From Aequorivita sp. (lineage in GTDB: Bacteria > Bacteroidota > Bacteroidia > Flavobacteriales > Flavobacteriaceae), in the NCBI GenBank assembly GCA_024637015.1, contig JAGXGE010000001.1, positions 85,255 to 149,254 of the forward strand: a stretch of DNA of 64,000 nucleotides, in the 5' to 3' direction. The translations under genes and the position numbers were made by a program. Below are positions 15,914-24,317 of the stretch, piece by piece; positions within the stretch are counted from its first letter, which is position 1, and each line of letters starts with the position of its first letter. The notes below the pieces were generated by a model, which was not told the origin of the DNA, ran no database searches, and worked only from the letters and a program-made list of their open reading frames with translations.

Positions 15914-18106
15914 CTAATTCCCAACCTCGCTAATAAACTTAATGCGATACAATCGCAATTCCTCTTCATCATAATCACCGTCAAACTCGTCTAAGGCTTC
16001 TTCTATTTTATCGGTTTTTGCTTCAAGGAAATATTCGTGGATTTCTTCCTGCTGGTCTTCGTCCAACACCTCATCTATCCAATAATTTATATTCAGTTTG
16101 GTGCCGCTGTATACAATGGCTTCCATTTCCTTTATAAACTCACGCATTTCAAGGCCTTTGGCATTAGCGATGTCCGGTAAGGATAATTTCCGGTCCACAT
16201 TTTGGATGATGTATAATTTAAGAGAACTATTACTTCCAGTAGATTTTACCACAAAATCTTCCGGTCTAATAATATCATTCTCCTCAACGTAATTTTGAAT
16301 AAGTTTCAAAAAAGATTTTCCGTATTTTTTTGCTTTCCCTTCGCCTACTCCGTGAACATTGGAAAGTTCTTCCATTGTTACTGGATATTTAAGGGCCATA
16401 TCTTCCAAAGAAGGTTCCTGAAAAATAACGAACGGGGGAAGATCCAAATCGTGCGCCACCTTTTTAAGTTCTGCCTTCAAAAGTTTAAAAAGATTTTCGT
16501 CAACAACTTCACCTCCCTTATTGGCCGCCACAATAATATCGTCATTGGCGTCTTTAAATGAATGGTCTTCAGTCATCATAAATGAAGTTGGAGATTTTAT
16601 GAATTTCTTTCCAGTATCAGTTAAATGTATAACACCGTATGTTTCAATATCCTTTTTTAAATAACCTGCCACCAAAAGTTGTCGCAACAATGCCATCCAA
16701 TAAGCCGCTTCATGCTTTGTGCCAGAACCGAAATATTCCTGTGCATCGGTTCGGTGAGACTTTATAAGAGCATTTACCTTCCCTACCAAAACATTTACGA
16801 TTTCCTTGCTTTTGTATTGTTCATTTGTTTTGGAAACAACTTCTAAAATTTGTTTCGCATCGTCTTTGGCTTCGTGCTTCTTTTTGGGATAACGCATATT
16901 GTCGTCCATCATGCCGCCTTCACCTGTTTCGTTGTCAAATTCTTCCCCGAAATAATGGAGGATGAATTTTCTTCGTGAAATGGAAGTTTCAGCAAAAGCA
17001 ACCACTTCCTGCAAAAGAGCGTGACCAATTTCCTGTTCGGCTACAGGCTTTCCGCTCATAAATTTCTCTAATTTTTCTATGTCCTTATAACTGTAAAAAG
17101 CCAAGCAATGACCTTCACCACCGTCTCTTCCTGCGCGTCCGGTTTCTTGATAATAGCTTTCAATACTTTTCGGAATATCATTGTGAATAACAAAGCGGAC
17201 GTCTGGCTTATCAATTCCCATCCCAAAGGCAATGGTTGCAACAACCACATCCACATCTTCCATCAAAAACATATCTTGATGTTTTACACGGGTTTTTCCA
17301 TCGAGACCGGCATGATAGGGCACGGCTTTAATACCGTTTACCTGTAATGCTTGGGCCAGTTCTTCTACTTTTTTTCTACTTAAACAATAAATTATACCGC
17401 TTTTACCCTCGTTCTGCTTTACAAAACGAATGATGTCTGAGCTAACATTTTTAGTTTTCGGCCTTATTTCGTAATAAAGATTTGGGCGGTTGAAGGATGC
17501 CTTAAAGGTATTTGCATCCTGCATATTTAGGTTTTTCAGAATGTCCTCCTGCACTTTCGGGGTTGCTGTGGCGGTGAGTCCTATAATAGGTATATCATTT
17601 CCTATTCTCTGAATTATGCTTTTAAGATTTCGGTATTCCGGCCTAAAATCATGCCCCCATTCACTAATGCAATGGGCTTCATCTATGGCCATAAAGGATA
17701 TTTTCTGGGTCTGCAGAAAAGCTACATATTCTTCTTTGGTGAGCGATTCGGGGGCGACGTAGAGCAGTTTTGTAACTCCACTAGCAATATCGCTCTTTAC
17801 TCTTTTTACTTCAGTCTTGTTAAGGGAAGAGTTCAGTACATGGGCAATTCCTTCTTCTGAAGAAAGGGAACGCAGGGCATCCACTTGGTTTTTCATCAGT
17901 GCAATAAGTGGAGAAACAACGATTGCTGTCCCGTCCTGCATAAGTGCCGGAAGTTGGTAACAAAGTGATTTTCCACCCCCCGTGGGCATAACCACGAAGG
18001 TATTGTTGCCGTTGAGGATACTTTTTACAACTTCTTCTTGAAGTCCTTTAAAGCGAGTAAATCCAAAATATTTTTTAAGGGCTGCGTAAATGTCAATTTC
18101 TGCCAC
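15914..18106 (-). CDS. recQ: ATP-dependent DNA helicase RecQ
   Basis: A 3'-5' DNA helicase in recombination and replication-fork repair. The 730 residues carry Walker A PTGGGKS (41-47), DEAH (142-145) followed by CISEWGHDFRPEY, GLTATAT (motif III) and the motif VI segment QETGRAGRDG. Then come the RQC winged-helix region (about 350-500) and an HRDC domain (about 530-610, NVHGVGEGKAKKYG). The C-terminal 100 or so residues are an acidic extension (DEDQQEEIHEYF, EFDGDYDEEEL) seen in Bacteroidota RecQ. Its 5' region is divergent from kdsD. Confidence 0.96.
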   Translation of the reverse strand: MAEIDIYAALKKYFGFTRFKGLQEEVVKSILNGNNTFVVMPTGGGKSLCYQLPALMQDGTAIVVSPLIALMKNQVDALRSLSSEEGIAHVLNSSLNKTEVKRVKSDIASGVTKLLYVAPESLTKEEYVAFLQTQKISFMAIDEAHCISEWGHDFRPEYRNLKSIIQRIGNDIPIIGLTATATPKVQEDILKNLNMQDANTFKASFNRPNLYYEIRPKTKNVSSDIIRFVKQNEGKSGIIYCLSRKKVEELAQALQVNGIKAVPYHAGLDGKTRVKHQDMFLMEDVDVVVATIAFGMGIDKPDVRFVIHNDIPKSIESYYQETGRAGRDGGEGHCLAFYSYKDIEKLEKFMSGKPVAEQEIGHALLQEVVAFAETSISRRKFILHYFGEEFDNETGEGGMMDDNMRYPKKKHEAKDDAKQILEVVSKTNEQYKSKEIVNVLVGKVNALIKSHRTDAQEYFGSGTKHEAAYWMALLRQLLVAGYLKKDIETYGVIHLTDTGKKFIKSPTSFMMTEDHSFKDANDDIIVAANKGGEVVDENLFKLLKAELKKVAHDLDLPPFVIFQEPSLEDMALKYPVTMEELSNVHGVGEGKAKKYGKSFLKLIQNYVEENDIIRPEDFVVKSTGSNSSLKLYIIQNVDRKLSLPDIANAKGLEMREFIKEMEAIVYSGTKLNINYWIDEVLDEDQQEEIHEYFLEAKTDKIEEALDEFDGDYDEEELRLYRIKFISEVGN

Positions 18107-18151
18107 GCTGCTTGGGTTTTAGGGAACAATTCAGTTTTAGTCAACAATACA

Positions 18152-18181
18152 TTGTTTTACTGATTAACAATCGTAATTTTG
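18152..18181 (+). promoter_or_regulatory. Bacteroidota-type promoter for kdsD-tatC
   Basis: TAATTTTG at 18174-18181 matches the TAnnTTTG -7 box, and a TTGT at 18152-18155 stands 18 bp upstream, close to the usual -33 position. It lies about 130 bp before the kdsD start in the 203-bp gap divergent to recQ, leaving a long leader. Confidence 0.5.
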
Positions 18182-18309
18182 CAACCGTATTAAGTTGACT
18201 GCATCTTAAAAAGAAAAGTATCTATATTAAGATTACTGAATTTAGTTAAATTCTATTCTAAATATACTAATTTCTGAAACAGTTACAAACATTCAAAAGC
18301 ATTAAAATT

Positions 18310-19275
18310 TTGAACAAGCAAGACAGAATTATTTCCGTAGCGAAAAACACCATAGAAACTGAGAGTAAAGCCATTGCAAACCTCGCCCATTTGGTGGATG
18401 AGGAATTTGCGGGAGCGGTTGATTATATTTATTATTCCAAGGGAAGGGTAATTGTAACTGGAATAGGCAAAAGTGCAAATATTGCAACCAAAATTGTTGC
18501 TACTTTGAACTCCACTGGCACTCCTGCAATATTTATGCACGCAGCAGATGCCATTCATGGCGATTTGGGGACCATTCAAGAAAACGATACTGTTATCTGC
18601 ATTTCAAAAAGCGGAAATACGCCTGAAATAAAAGTGCTTGTGCCCCTCATAAAAGCCATTGACAATAAATTGATAGCCATTACCGGAAACCGAGATTCCT
18701 TTTTGGGTCAACAAGCAGATTTTGTGCTGAACGCTTACGTTGAAAAAGAAGCCTGCCCCAATAATCTTGCACCAACCACTAGCACTACGGCACAGTTGGT
18801 CATTGGAGATGCTTTGGCCATGTGTCTTTTGGATCTTCGTGGTTTCTCAAGTAAGGATTTTGCAAAATTCCATCCAGGAGGTTCTTTAGGTAAAAAATTG
18901 TATTTGCGCGTCAGTAACCTTACCTCACTGAACGAAAAACCACAGGTAAGTCCTGATACTGATGTTAAAAAGGTGATTGTTGAAATTTCAGAAAAAATGC
19001 TTGGCGTTACCGCTGTGGTTGAAAACGATAAAATTGTAGGCATCATTACCGATGGCGATTTGCGACGTATGCTAACCAAAACCGATAGCTTTGTAGGACT
19101 AACCGCGAAGGATATTATGACACATAATCCAAAAAAAATAACCAACGATGCCATGGCCGTTGAAGCTATGGAAATGATGGATAAATACGGCATCACTCAG
19201 ATTCTTGCCGAAGATAAAGGCAAATATAGTGGGGTGGTTCATATTCATAATCTTACCAAAGAAGGTATAATTTAA
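18310..19275 (+). CDS. kdsD: D-arabinose 5-phosphate isomerase (KpsF/GutQ family)
   Basis: Interconverts ribulose 5-phosphate and arabinose 5-phosphate, the first step of Kdo synthesis for lipopolysaccharide. The 321 residues comprise a SIS domain (GIGKSANIATKI, HAADAIHGDLG, CISKSGNTPEI) and two C-terminal CBS domains (about 205-320, VVENDKIVGIITDGDLRR and DIMTHNPKKI). The start is a TTG at 18310, which gives the conserved N-terminus; no ATG fits. The stop codon overlaps the tatC ATG by one base (TAATG), so translation of the two is probably coupled. Confidence 0.93.
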   Translation: MNKQDRIISVAKNTIETESKAIANLAHLVDEEFAGAVDYIYYSKGRVIVTGIGKSANIATKIVATLNSTGTPAIFMHAADAIHGDLGTIQENDTVICISKSGNTPEIKVLVPLIKAIDNKLIAITGNRDSFLGQQADFVLNAYVEKEACPNNLAPTTSTTAQLVIGDALAMCLLDLRGFSSKDFAKFHPGGSLGKKLYLRVSNLTSLNEKPQVSPDTDVKKVIVEISEKMLGVTAVVENDKIVGIITDGDLRRMLTKTDSFVGLTAKDIMTHNPKKITNDAMAVEAMEMMDKYGITQILAEDKGKYSGVVHIHNLTKEGII

Positions 19276-20117
19276 TGAAGAAACAAGCTTCCCCCGAAAA
19301 AGAGATGTCCTTTTTGGACCATTTAGAAGAACTGCGCTGGCACTTGGTACGTTCCACCCTTGCGGTATTAATTATAGCTGTTCTGGCTTTTATTTTTAAA
19401 AGATTTATTTTTGATGTCCTTATTTTTGGCCCATCAAAACCGGGATTTGCTACATATAGTACGTTCTGCGAAATCTCACGCTATCTGGGAATGGACACTT
19501 TTTGTTTTCAAGAAATGCCCTTTAAGATTCAAAGTAGAACCATGGCCGGACAGTTTTCGGCACATATGTGGACGTCTATTTATGCTGGAATTATTGTTGC
19601 CTTTCCATATATTCTTTATGAATTTTGGAAATTCATTAGCCCAGGTTTAAAAGAAAAGGAACGCAAGTCTAGTCGTGGTTTCATATGGATTGCTTCGCTA
19701 CTTTTCTTTTTAGGAGTTTTGTTTGGTTATTACCTCATAACGCCACTATCAATAAACTTTTTAGGGAATTATCAAGTTAGCGAGGAGGTTATGAACCAGT
19801 TTGATTTGGAAAGTTATATCGGCTTGGTACGGACTTCGGTATTGGCCTGTGGAATTGTTTTTGAACTTCCAATTTTAATGTATATTCTTACAAAAATTGG
19901 CTTGATAACCCCCGAAATTCTTCGAAAGTATCGAAAATTTGCTTTGATAATTGTACTGGTGCTTTCAGCGATAATAACTCCTCCAGATATTGTGAGTCAG
20001 ATTATCGTTGCCATCCCGATACTTATTCTTTATGAAGTGAGCATTTATATTTCAAAAATTGTAATCAGAAATCAATTGAGGGAAGAAAGAAAAAGAAAAA
20101 AAGAACAAAGTCAATAA
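19275..20117 (+). CDS. tatC: Twin-arginine translocase subunit TatC
   Basis: The signal-peptide receptor of the Tat system, which exports folded proteins across the inner membrane. The 280 residues start with the conserved cytoplasmic segment EMSFLDHLEELRWHLVRS and show six membrane spans. The Bacteroidota-specific loop (GFATYSTFCEISRYLGMDTF) lies in the first periplasmic region. FKIQSRTMAGQFSAHMW and PFILYEFW-like PYILYEFWKFISPGL are family blocks. It overlaps kdsD by one base. TatA/B are not in the window. A Lys/Glu-rich C-terminus is cytoplasmic. Confidence 0.95.
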   Translation: MKKQASPEKEMSFLDHLEELRWHLVRSTLAVLIIAVLAFIFKRFIFDVLIFGPSKPGFATYSTFCEISRYLGMDTFCFQEMPFKIQSRTMAGQFSAHMWTSIYAGIIVAFPYILYEFWKFISPGLKEKERKSSRGFIWIASLLFFLGVLFGYYLITPLSINFLGNYQVSEEVMNQFDLESYIGLVRTSVLACGIVFELPILMYILTKIGLITPEILRKYRKFALIIVLVLSAIITPPDIVSQIIVAIPILILYEVSIYISKIVIRNQLREERKRKKEQSQ

Positions 20118-20171
20118 AAGAGAAAATATTCTCAATCTAAAAAAGGTAAACTTTTACATTTTATACTAAAG

Positions 20172-20525
20172 ATGAAAAACAATATAGTTGAGGAATTCAA
20201 TGCCTATCGCGAAAAGATGAATGATAAGATGCTTGCCGATAATAACAAAATCATCAAGCGTATTTTCAATTTAGACACCAACGCCTATATGGAAGGCGTG
20301 CTTCCAAAGAAGACAAAAGAATTGTTGGGTTTAGGCAATTCATTGGTGCTTCGCTGTGATGATTGCGTGCGCTACCACTTGGAAGAAAGTCACAAACTGG
20401 GCCTTACCAAAGAAGAAGTGGTGGAAGCAATGAGTATTTCGTTACTTATTGGTGGAACAATTGTTGTTCCTCATTTACGAAGAGCCTTTGAATACTGGGA
20501 AGCATTGGAAGCACAACAGTCTTAA
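20172..20525 (+). CDS. Carboxymuconolactone decarboxylase / AhpD-like protein
   Basis: A 117-residue CMD-domain protein with the AhpD-type redox site C62-x2-C65-x3-H69 (RCDDCVRYH), implying a thiol-dependent peroxidase-partner or disulfide-reductase role rather than a true decarboxylase. The C-terminal helix AMSISLLIGGTIVVPHLRRA is typical. It lies between tatC and lptB with about 55-60 bp on each side, an arrangement that looks conserved in Flavobacteria but has no obvious functional link. Confidence 0.85.
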   Translation: MKNNIVEEFNAYREKMNDKMLADNNKIIKRIFNLDTNAYMEGVLPKKTKELLGLGNSLVLRCDDCVRYHLEESHKLGLTKEEVVEAMSISLLIGGTIVVPHLRRAFEYWEALEAQQS

Positions 20526-20585
20526 TTTTTTCTTCGGAAAATTATATAGTACATTTATCGTTTTATCTACGGAAACAATAACCGA

Positions 20586-21326
20586 ATGAAGCTAAAAGCC
20601 GAAAATCTAATGAAATCCTATAAAGGCCGACAGGTTGTTAAGGGTATCACCGTTGAAGTAAACCAAGGTGAAATTGTTGGTTTGCTCGGGCCGAATGGTG
20701 CGGGAAAAACCACCTCCTTTTATATGATAGTTGGGTTGATAAAACCCAATGGCGGCAACATCTTTTTGGAAGGTACAGAAATCACCAAATATCCGATGTA
20801 TAAACGTGCTCAAAACGGAATTGGCTATTTGGCACAGGAAGCTTCGGTTTTTCGAAAATTGAGCGTGGAGGACAATATTTTAAGCGTTTTACAACTTACG
20901 AAGCTTTCCAAAAAAGAACAGCGCGCCAAAATGGAAGTACTTATTGAAGAATTCGGTTTAGGCCATATCCGTAAAAGTCGGGGTGATCTATTAAGCGGTG
21001 GTGAAAGACGTAGAACCGAAATTGCACGTGCTTTGGCAACCGACCCACATTTCATCCTTCTCGATGAGCCTTTTGCGGGCGTTGATCCGGTGGCCGTTGA
21101 AGACATTCAGCGAATTGTGGCGCAACTAAAAAACAAAAATATCGGTATTCTTATAACCGACCACAATGTACAGGAAACGCTTGCAATTACTGACAGAACT
21201 TACTTAATGTTTGAAGGTAGCATTCTAAAACACGGTAAACCTGAAGAACTTGCCGCAGACGAAATGGTTCGGAAAGTATATCTTGGCCAGAACTTTGAGC
21301 TTCGGAAGAAGAAATTGGAGTTTTGA
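20586..21326 (+). CDS. lptB: LPS export ABC transporter ATP-binding protein
   Basis: The cytoplasmic ATPase of the LptB2FG complex that extracts lipopolysaccharide from the inner membrane. The 246 residues have Walker [10 protein letters not shown] (35-43), the Q-loop near YLAQEASVF, the signature [15 protein letters not shown], Walker [14 protein letters not shown] and the switch ITDHNVQET. The LptB-type residues (GGERRR instead of GGQxQR, and DHNV) separate it from generic ABC ATPases. It is followed by the repeat-rich 335-bp stretch of GxxExxY element 2. Confidence 0.95.
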   Translation: MKLKAENLMKSYKGRQVVKGITVEVNQGEIVGLLGPNGAGKTTSFYMIVGLIKPNGGNIFLEGTEITKYPMYKRAQNGIGYLAQEASVFRKLSVEDNILSVLQLTKLSKKEQRAKMEVLIEEFGLGHIRKSRGDLLSGGERRRTEIARALATDPHFILLDEPFAGVDPVAVEDIQRIVAQLKNKNIGILITDHNVQETLAITDRTYLMFEGSILKHGKPEELAADEMVRKVYLGQNFELRKKKLEF

Positions 21327-21340
21327 TAACAATGCGGGAA

Positions 21341-21650
21341 TTTTAACCACAAAGGACACAATGGTTGCACAAAGTTCACTAAGCTCTTACCTATTTTATG
21401 TCTTAGTGGTGTTTTTATGGGCCTGACTTTTTGAAATACAAAGCTCATAATAGCTTTATAGAGTTTATTGGGTGCTCTTTGTGTGCTTTGTAACTTCTTA
21501 TTGCGCTTTTTACTTATTCCTTTTTAACCACAAAGGACACAATGGCTGCACAAAGTGCACTAAGCTCTTACCAATTTTATGCCCTAGAGGTGTTTTTTAT
21601 GGGCCTGACTTATGAAAAACAAAGGACACAATGGTTGCACAAAGTGCACC
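21341..21650. repeat. Direct duplication of element left end
   Basis: Two near-identical stretches of about 90 bp, 21341-21430 and 21522-21611, begin TTTTAACCACAAAGGACAC and run on through CTAAGCTCTTACC and GGGCCTGACTT. A third, partial copy is at 21617-21650. They make up most of the gene-free stretch between lptB and the GxxExxY gene. The family's ACCACAAAGGACACA motif is repeated three times on one side of the element, against one right end at 22100-22140. Confidence 0.85.
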
Positions 21651-21662
21651 AAGGTTTTCAGT

Positions 21663-22043
21663 TCACAACTCTCCGTTGATTACTCTCTTAATACCGTGCT
21701 TTAATAGACTTACATTAAAATTTATAAGAAGCCCAAGCTTAAAACCACCGAGCCTCATATAGGTAAGTGTTTGTGCTAAATGAACATCGTTCAATACTTC
21801 CACGCTTTTTATTTCTATAACCACTTTATTTTCAACCAATATATCAATACGATAGCCAATCTCTAATTGTACTTCTTCAAATATGAGGGGCATAGGTTTT
21901 TGTTTCTCAACAATTAAACCTTCTTTTATTAATTTATAGAAAAGACATTCTTGGTAGGCAGACTCCAACAACCCTGGGCCAAGCGTCTTATGGACTTCCA
22001 GAGCACAGCCTATAATCTTATTTGCTATTTGGTTTTCAGTCAT
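21663..22043 (-). CDS. GxxExxY protein (PD-(D/E)XK nuclease-like)
   Basis: A 126-residue GxxExxY family protein with the motif G24-E27-Y30 (GPGLLESAY). The nuclease-like triad lies at D67, E77 and K79 (YRIDILVENKVVIEIKS). The conserved MTEN start is the ATG at 22043; the frame also allows an ATG at 22061. It is much closer to the copy at 31701-32081 than to the one at 10690-11064. It is enclosed by inverted repeats, and its role is unknown. Confidence 0.87.
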   Translation of the reverse strand: MTENQIANKIIGCALEVHKTLGPGLLESAYQECLFYKLIKEGLIVEKQKPMPLIFEEVQLEIGYRIDILVENKVVIEIKSVEVLNDVHLAQTLTYMRLGGFKLGLLINFNVSLLKHGIKRVINGEL

Positions 22044-22086
22044 TACAATTAAATTTAACAACCTGATTTAAAACAAATTTAAATGT

Positions 22087-22869
22087 TCACGGAGATTTCT
22101 TTGTGCTCTTTGTGTCTTCTTGGTGTTCTTTGTGGTTAAACAGGGAAAGCAATATATAAAGCAAAATTATAAACGGTATTGCTAAAAACTTCAGCAGTAC
22201 TAAAAGCACCACACACAGTATCAAAAACACATAGCGAACGGCATTGCTTTTAAAATCCCATGTTTTAAATTTTAGAGCAAAAAGTGGGATTTCGGCATTC
22301 AATAGTATGCAACTCAACAAGGTCATTCCTATCAAAAACCATTGATTTAAAATAATACTTTCTGCAAATTCAGAATATTGAAACTGTAAAATCAAAGGCA
22401 AGCTCAAAATCAGAAGTGTGTTTGCTGGCGTTGGAAGACCAATAAAACCAGAAGTCTGGCGTGTATCTACATTAAATTTTGCCAAGCGGTAGGCAGAAGC
22501 TATTACAATCAATAACCCAATTAAAGGCATATAGTTTTTGAATCCAACATTCCATCCATCCAAAGAAAATGTTTCAGTCAACGTCTGCATATGCCCGAAA
22601 TAGGACAAATTCAACATTTGATACATTATGATGCCCGGCGCTACCCCACTAGTAATAACATCTGCCAAGGAATCCAGTTGAAGCCCTACTTCGCTTTGAG
22701 CATTTAGCAACCTCGCAGCAAGGCCATCAAAAAAATCGAAGAAAATTCCTAAAAAAACGAAAAAGGAAGCGGTTATCAAATCGCCTGAAACGGCAAAAAG
22801 TACGGCTACGCAGCCGCAGAGTATGTTCAGGGAGGTTATGATGTTTGGTATTTGTTTTGTTATATTCAT
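22087..22869 (-). CDS. pssA: CDP-diacylglycerol-serine O-phosphatidyltransferase
   Basis: Makes phosphatidylserine from CDP-diacylglycerol and serine in the inner membrane, en route to phosphatidylethanolamine. The CDP-alcohol phosphatidyltransferase motif is seen as FDGLAARLLNAQSEVGLQLD followed by SLADVIT. There are about six to eight membrane spans. The ATG at 22869 gives the normal N-terminus MNITKQIPNIIT; an upstream in-frame ATG at 22938 would run into a repeat. The C-terminal 17 residues (FNHKEHQEDTKSTKKSP) are encoded by the end of GxxExxY element 2, so the native terminus has been replaced or extended. Confidence 0.92.
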   Translation of the reverse strand: MNITKQIPNIITSLNILCGCVAVLFAVSGDLITASFFVFLGIFFDFFDGLAARLLNAQSEVGLQLDSLADVITSGVAPGIIMYQMLNLSYFGHMQTLTETFSLDGWNVGFKNYMPLIGLLIVIASAYRLAKFNVDTRQTSGFIGLPTPANTLLILSLPLILQFQYSEFAESIILNQWFLIGMTLLSCILLNAEIPLFALKFKTWDFKSNAVRYVFLILCVVLLVLLKFLAIPFIILLYILLSLFNHKEHQEDTKSTKKSP

Positions 22870-22910
22870 ATTCTTCGGTGAGTATTTTGGAGTTGATGTT
22901 CTATCCGTGA

Positions 22911-22948
22911 AAACATCCCCTCCCAACCTCTCCTTCAAAGGGGAGGCG
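22911..22948. repeat. Family-1 palindrome (ACATCCC...CTTCAAAGGGGAGG), solo
   Basis: ACATCCCCTCCCAACCTC... at 22912 onward and TCCTTCAAAGGGGAGG at its right end match the ends of the elements at 25.5-26.4 and 40.6 kb. It lies just upstream of pssA. No gene is inside. Confidence 0.6.
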
Positions 22949-23070
22949 CTTTACAAGCCTGATTTCTTAATATATATTGAGATTCATTGTAAAAATAACA
23001 AAGTATTTCCGTCCAAAGCTATCAAAACACAATATGTGCATAAATTTAAAGTTTACTATTCTGTAAAATA

Positions 23071-24165
23071 GTGCCATATTTGTCCAAATTTTTAAGCTTG
23101 AAAGAGAAAATTTTACTCCTTTTACTACTTGTTTCGGCTACGCTGAGTGCGCAGACCGTACGAAAATATTCCAACGAATTTATGAACATAGGCGTAGATG
23201 CCGCCGCTTTTGGGATGAGCAATGCAGTTGTGGCTTCCTCTGGTGATGTAAATTCAGGTTACTGGAATCCTGCAGGTTTAGTGAATCTTGAAGACAAACA
23301 AATATCTTTGATGCATGCCTCCTATTTTGCAAACATTGCTAACTATGACTACGCAGCCTTTGCAATGCCGCTGGACGATAGGAGTGCCGTTGGACTTTCA
23401 GCAATTCGTTTTGGGGTGGATGATATATTGAACACTACCCAATTGATAGACGACGAAGGAAATATTTCTTACGATCGCATCAGTAAATTTTCAACGGCAG
23501 ATTATGGCTTCACGTTTTCTTATGCACGCAGACTTCCATTGGATGGTTTAAACTATGGTGTTAATGCCAAAGTAATTCGTCGCGTTATTGGCGATTTTGC
23601 TTCCTCGTGGGGATTTGGACTGGACGCAGCCATTCAGTTTAGAAGCGACAAGTGGATGTTTGGACTGATGGCAAGAGATATCACAACTACCTTCAACGCT
23701 TGGAGTATAGATGAAAAAAAGTTTGCTGAAATACAAGGTGCAGTAGAAGGTCAAAATCAAGAATTGCCGGAAACAACAGAAATCACTATTCCGAAGTTGC
23801 AATTGGGAATGGCTCGTAAATTTGTGTATCATTATGATTTTTCACTCTTGGCCGAAGTAGACCTAAACTTCCGTTTTGCGGAAACCAATGATGTTATTTC
23901 TACTTCTTTTGCAAGCATAACCCCTTCAATGGGGCTTGAATTTGCGTATATCGATATGGTGTATGTTCGAGGTGGGGTTGGCAATTTCCAAAATATAAAA
24001 CAATTGGACGGAAGTGACTCTGTAGGCTTTCAACCTAATATTGGCGTGGGTTTTAGGTATAAAGGAATTCAAGTGGATTATGCTTTGACTGATATTGGCG
24101 ACCAGAGTGCGGCGCTTTATTCCAATGTTTTTTCTCTGAAACTGGATTGGGAGATATTTAGGTAG
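23071..24165 (+). CDS. PorV/PorQ family outer-membrane protein
   Basis: A 364-residue predicted beta-barrel of the PorV/PorQ family linked to type IX secretion in Bacteroidota. A signal peptide (KEKILLLLLLVSATLSAQ, cleavage after SAQ) is followed by FMNIGVDAAAFGMSNAVVAS and NSGYWNPAGLV, the typical N-terminal block of the family (FadL-like fold). The C-terminus FSLKLDWEIF is a terminal strand. GTG at 23071 and TTG at 23098 are both possible starts; the second gives a tighter signal peptide. Whether it serves secretion or is only a paralogue of PorV cannot be told here. Confidence 0.82.
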   Translation: MPYLSKFLSLKEKILLLLLLVSATLSAQTVRKYSNEFMNIGVDAAAFGMSNAVVASSGDVNSGYWNPAGLVNLEDKQISLMHASYFANIANYDYAAFAMPLDDRSAVGLSAIRFGVDDILNTTQLIDDEGNISYDRISKFSTADYGFTFSYARRLPLDGLNYGVNAKVIRRVIGDFASSWGFGLDAAIQFRSDKWMFGLMARDITTTFNAWSIDEKKFAEIQGAVEGQNQELPETTEITIPKLQLGMARKFVYHYDFSLLAEVDLNFRFAETNDVISTSFASITPSMGLEFAYIDMVYVRGGVGNFQNIKQLDGSDSVGFQPNIGVGFRYKGIQVDYALTDIGDQSAALYSNVFSLKLDWEIFR

Positions 24166-24215
24166 TCCCCCCCGACCCCCAAAGGGGGAAATGAGCGAAA
24201 AGCGATGAGGGAAAT
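24166..24215. repeat. C-rich/G-rich hairpin after the PorV-like gene
   Basis: The stop codon at 24163-24165 is followed at once by a C-run, an AAA loop and GGGGG (about 24174-24188), then GAGGGAAATGT. In reverse this resembles a worn family-1 end (ACATTTCCC...). It could also work as a terminator, though no U-run follows. Confidence 0.45.
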
Positions 24216-24292
24216 GTCAATGGCTAAGAATAGTGAATAATAAACAATTTGTGTATTAGCGGTGAAATAGATTACAAATCATAGCCGAAAAT

Positions 24293-24313
24293 TGACAACT
24301 GACAACCGATAAT
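24293..24313. repeat. Degenerate 7-bp tandem repeat (TGACAAC)
   Basis: Two exact TGACAAC units and a diverged third lie within 25 bp of the DUF4105 GTG start. They resemble the CCGACAA repeats at 50526-50594. Confidence 0.55.
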
Positions 24314-24317
24314 AACC

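Larger units (their letters stand above)
21341..22140. mobile_element. Palindrome-bounded GxxExxY element 2
   Basis: The ends are inverted: left ACCACAAAGGACACA (from 21346, repeated at 21527) and right (about 22100-22140) ending TTTGTGGTTAAA. They are imperfect but clearly related. A single minus-strand GxxExxY gene lies inside. The right end is translated as the C-terminal tail of PssA. The outer limits are uncertain because the left end is present two to three times. Confidence 0.6.

Noticed and set aside
22870-22938. Longer PssA N-terminus starting at 22938
   Set aside because: The extra 23 residues are read from a family-1 palindrome and precede the normal family start MNITKQIPN.
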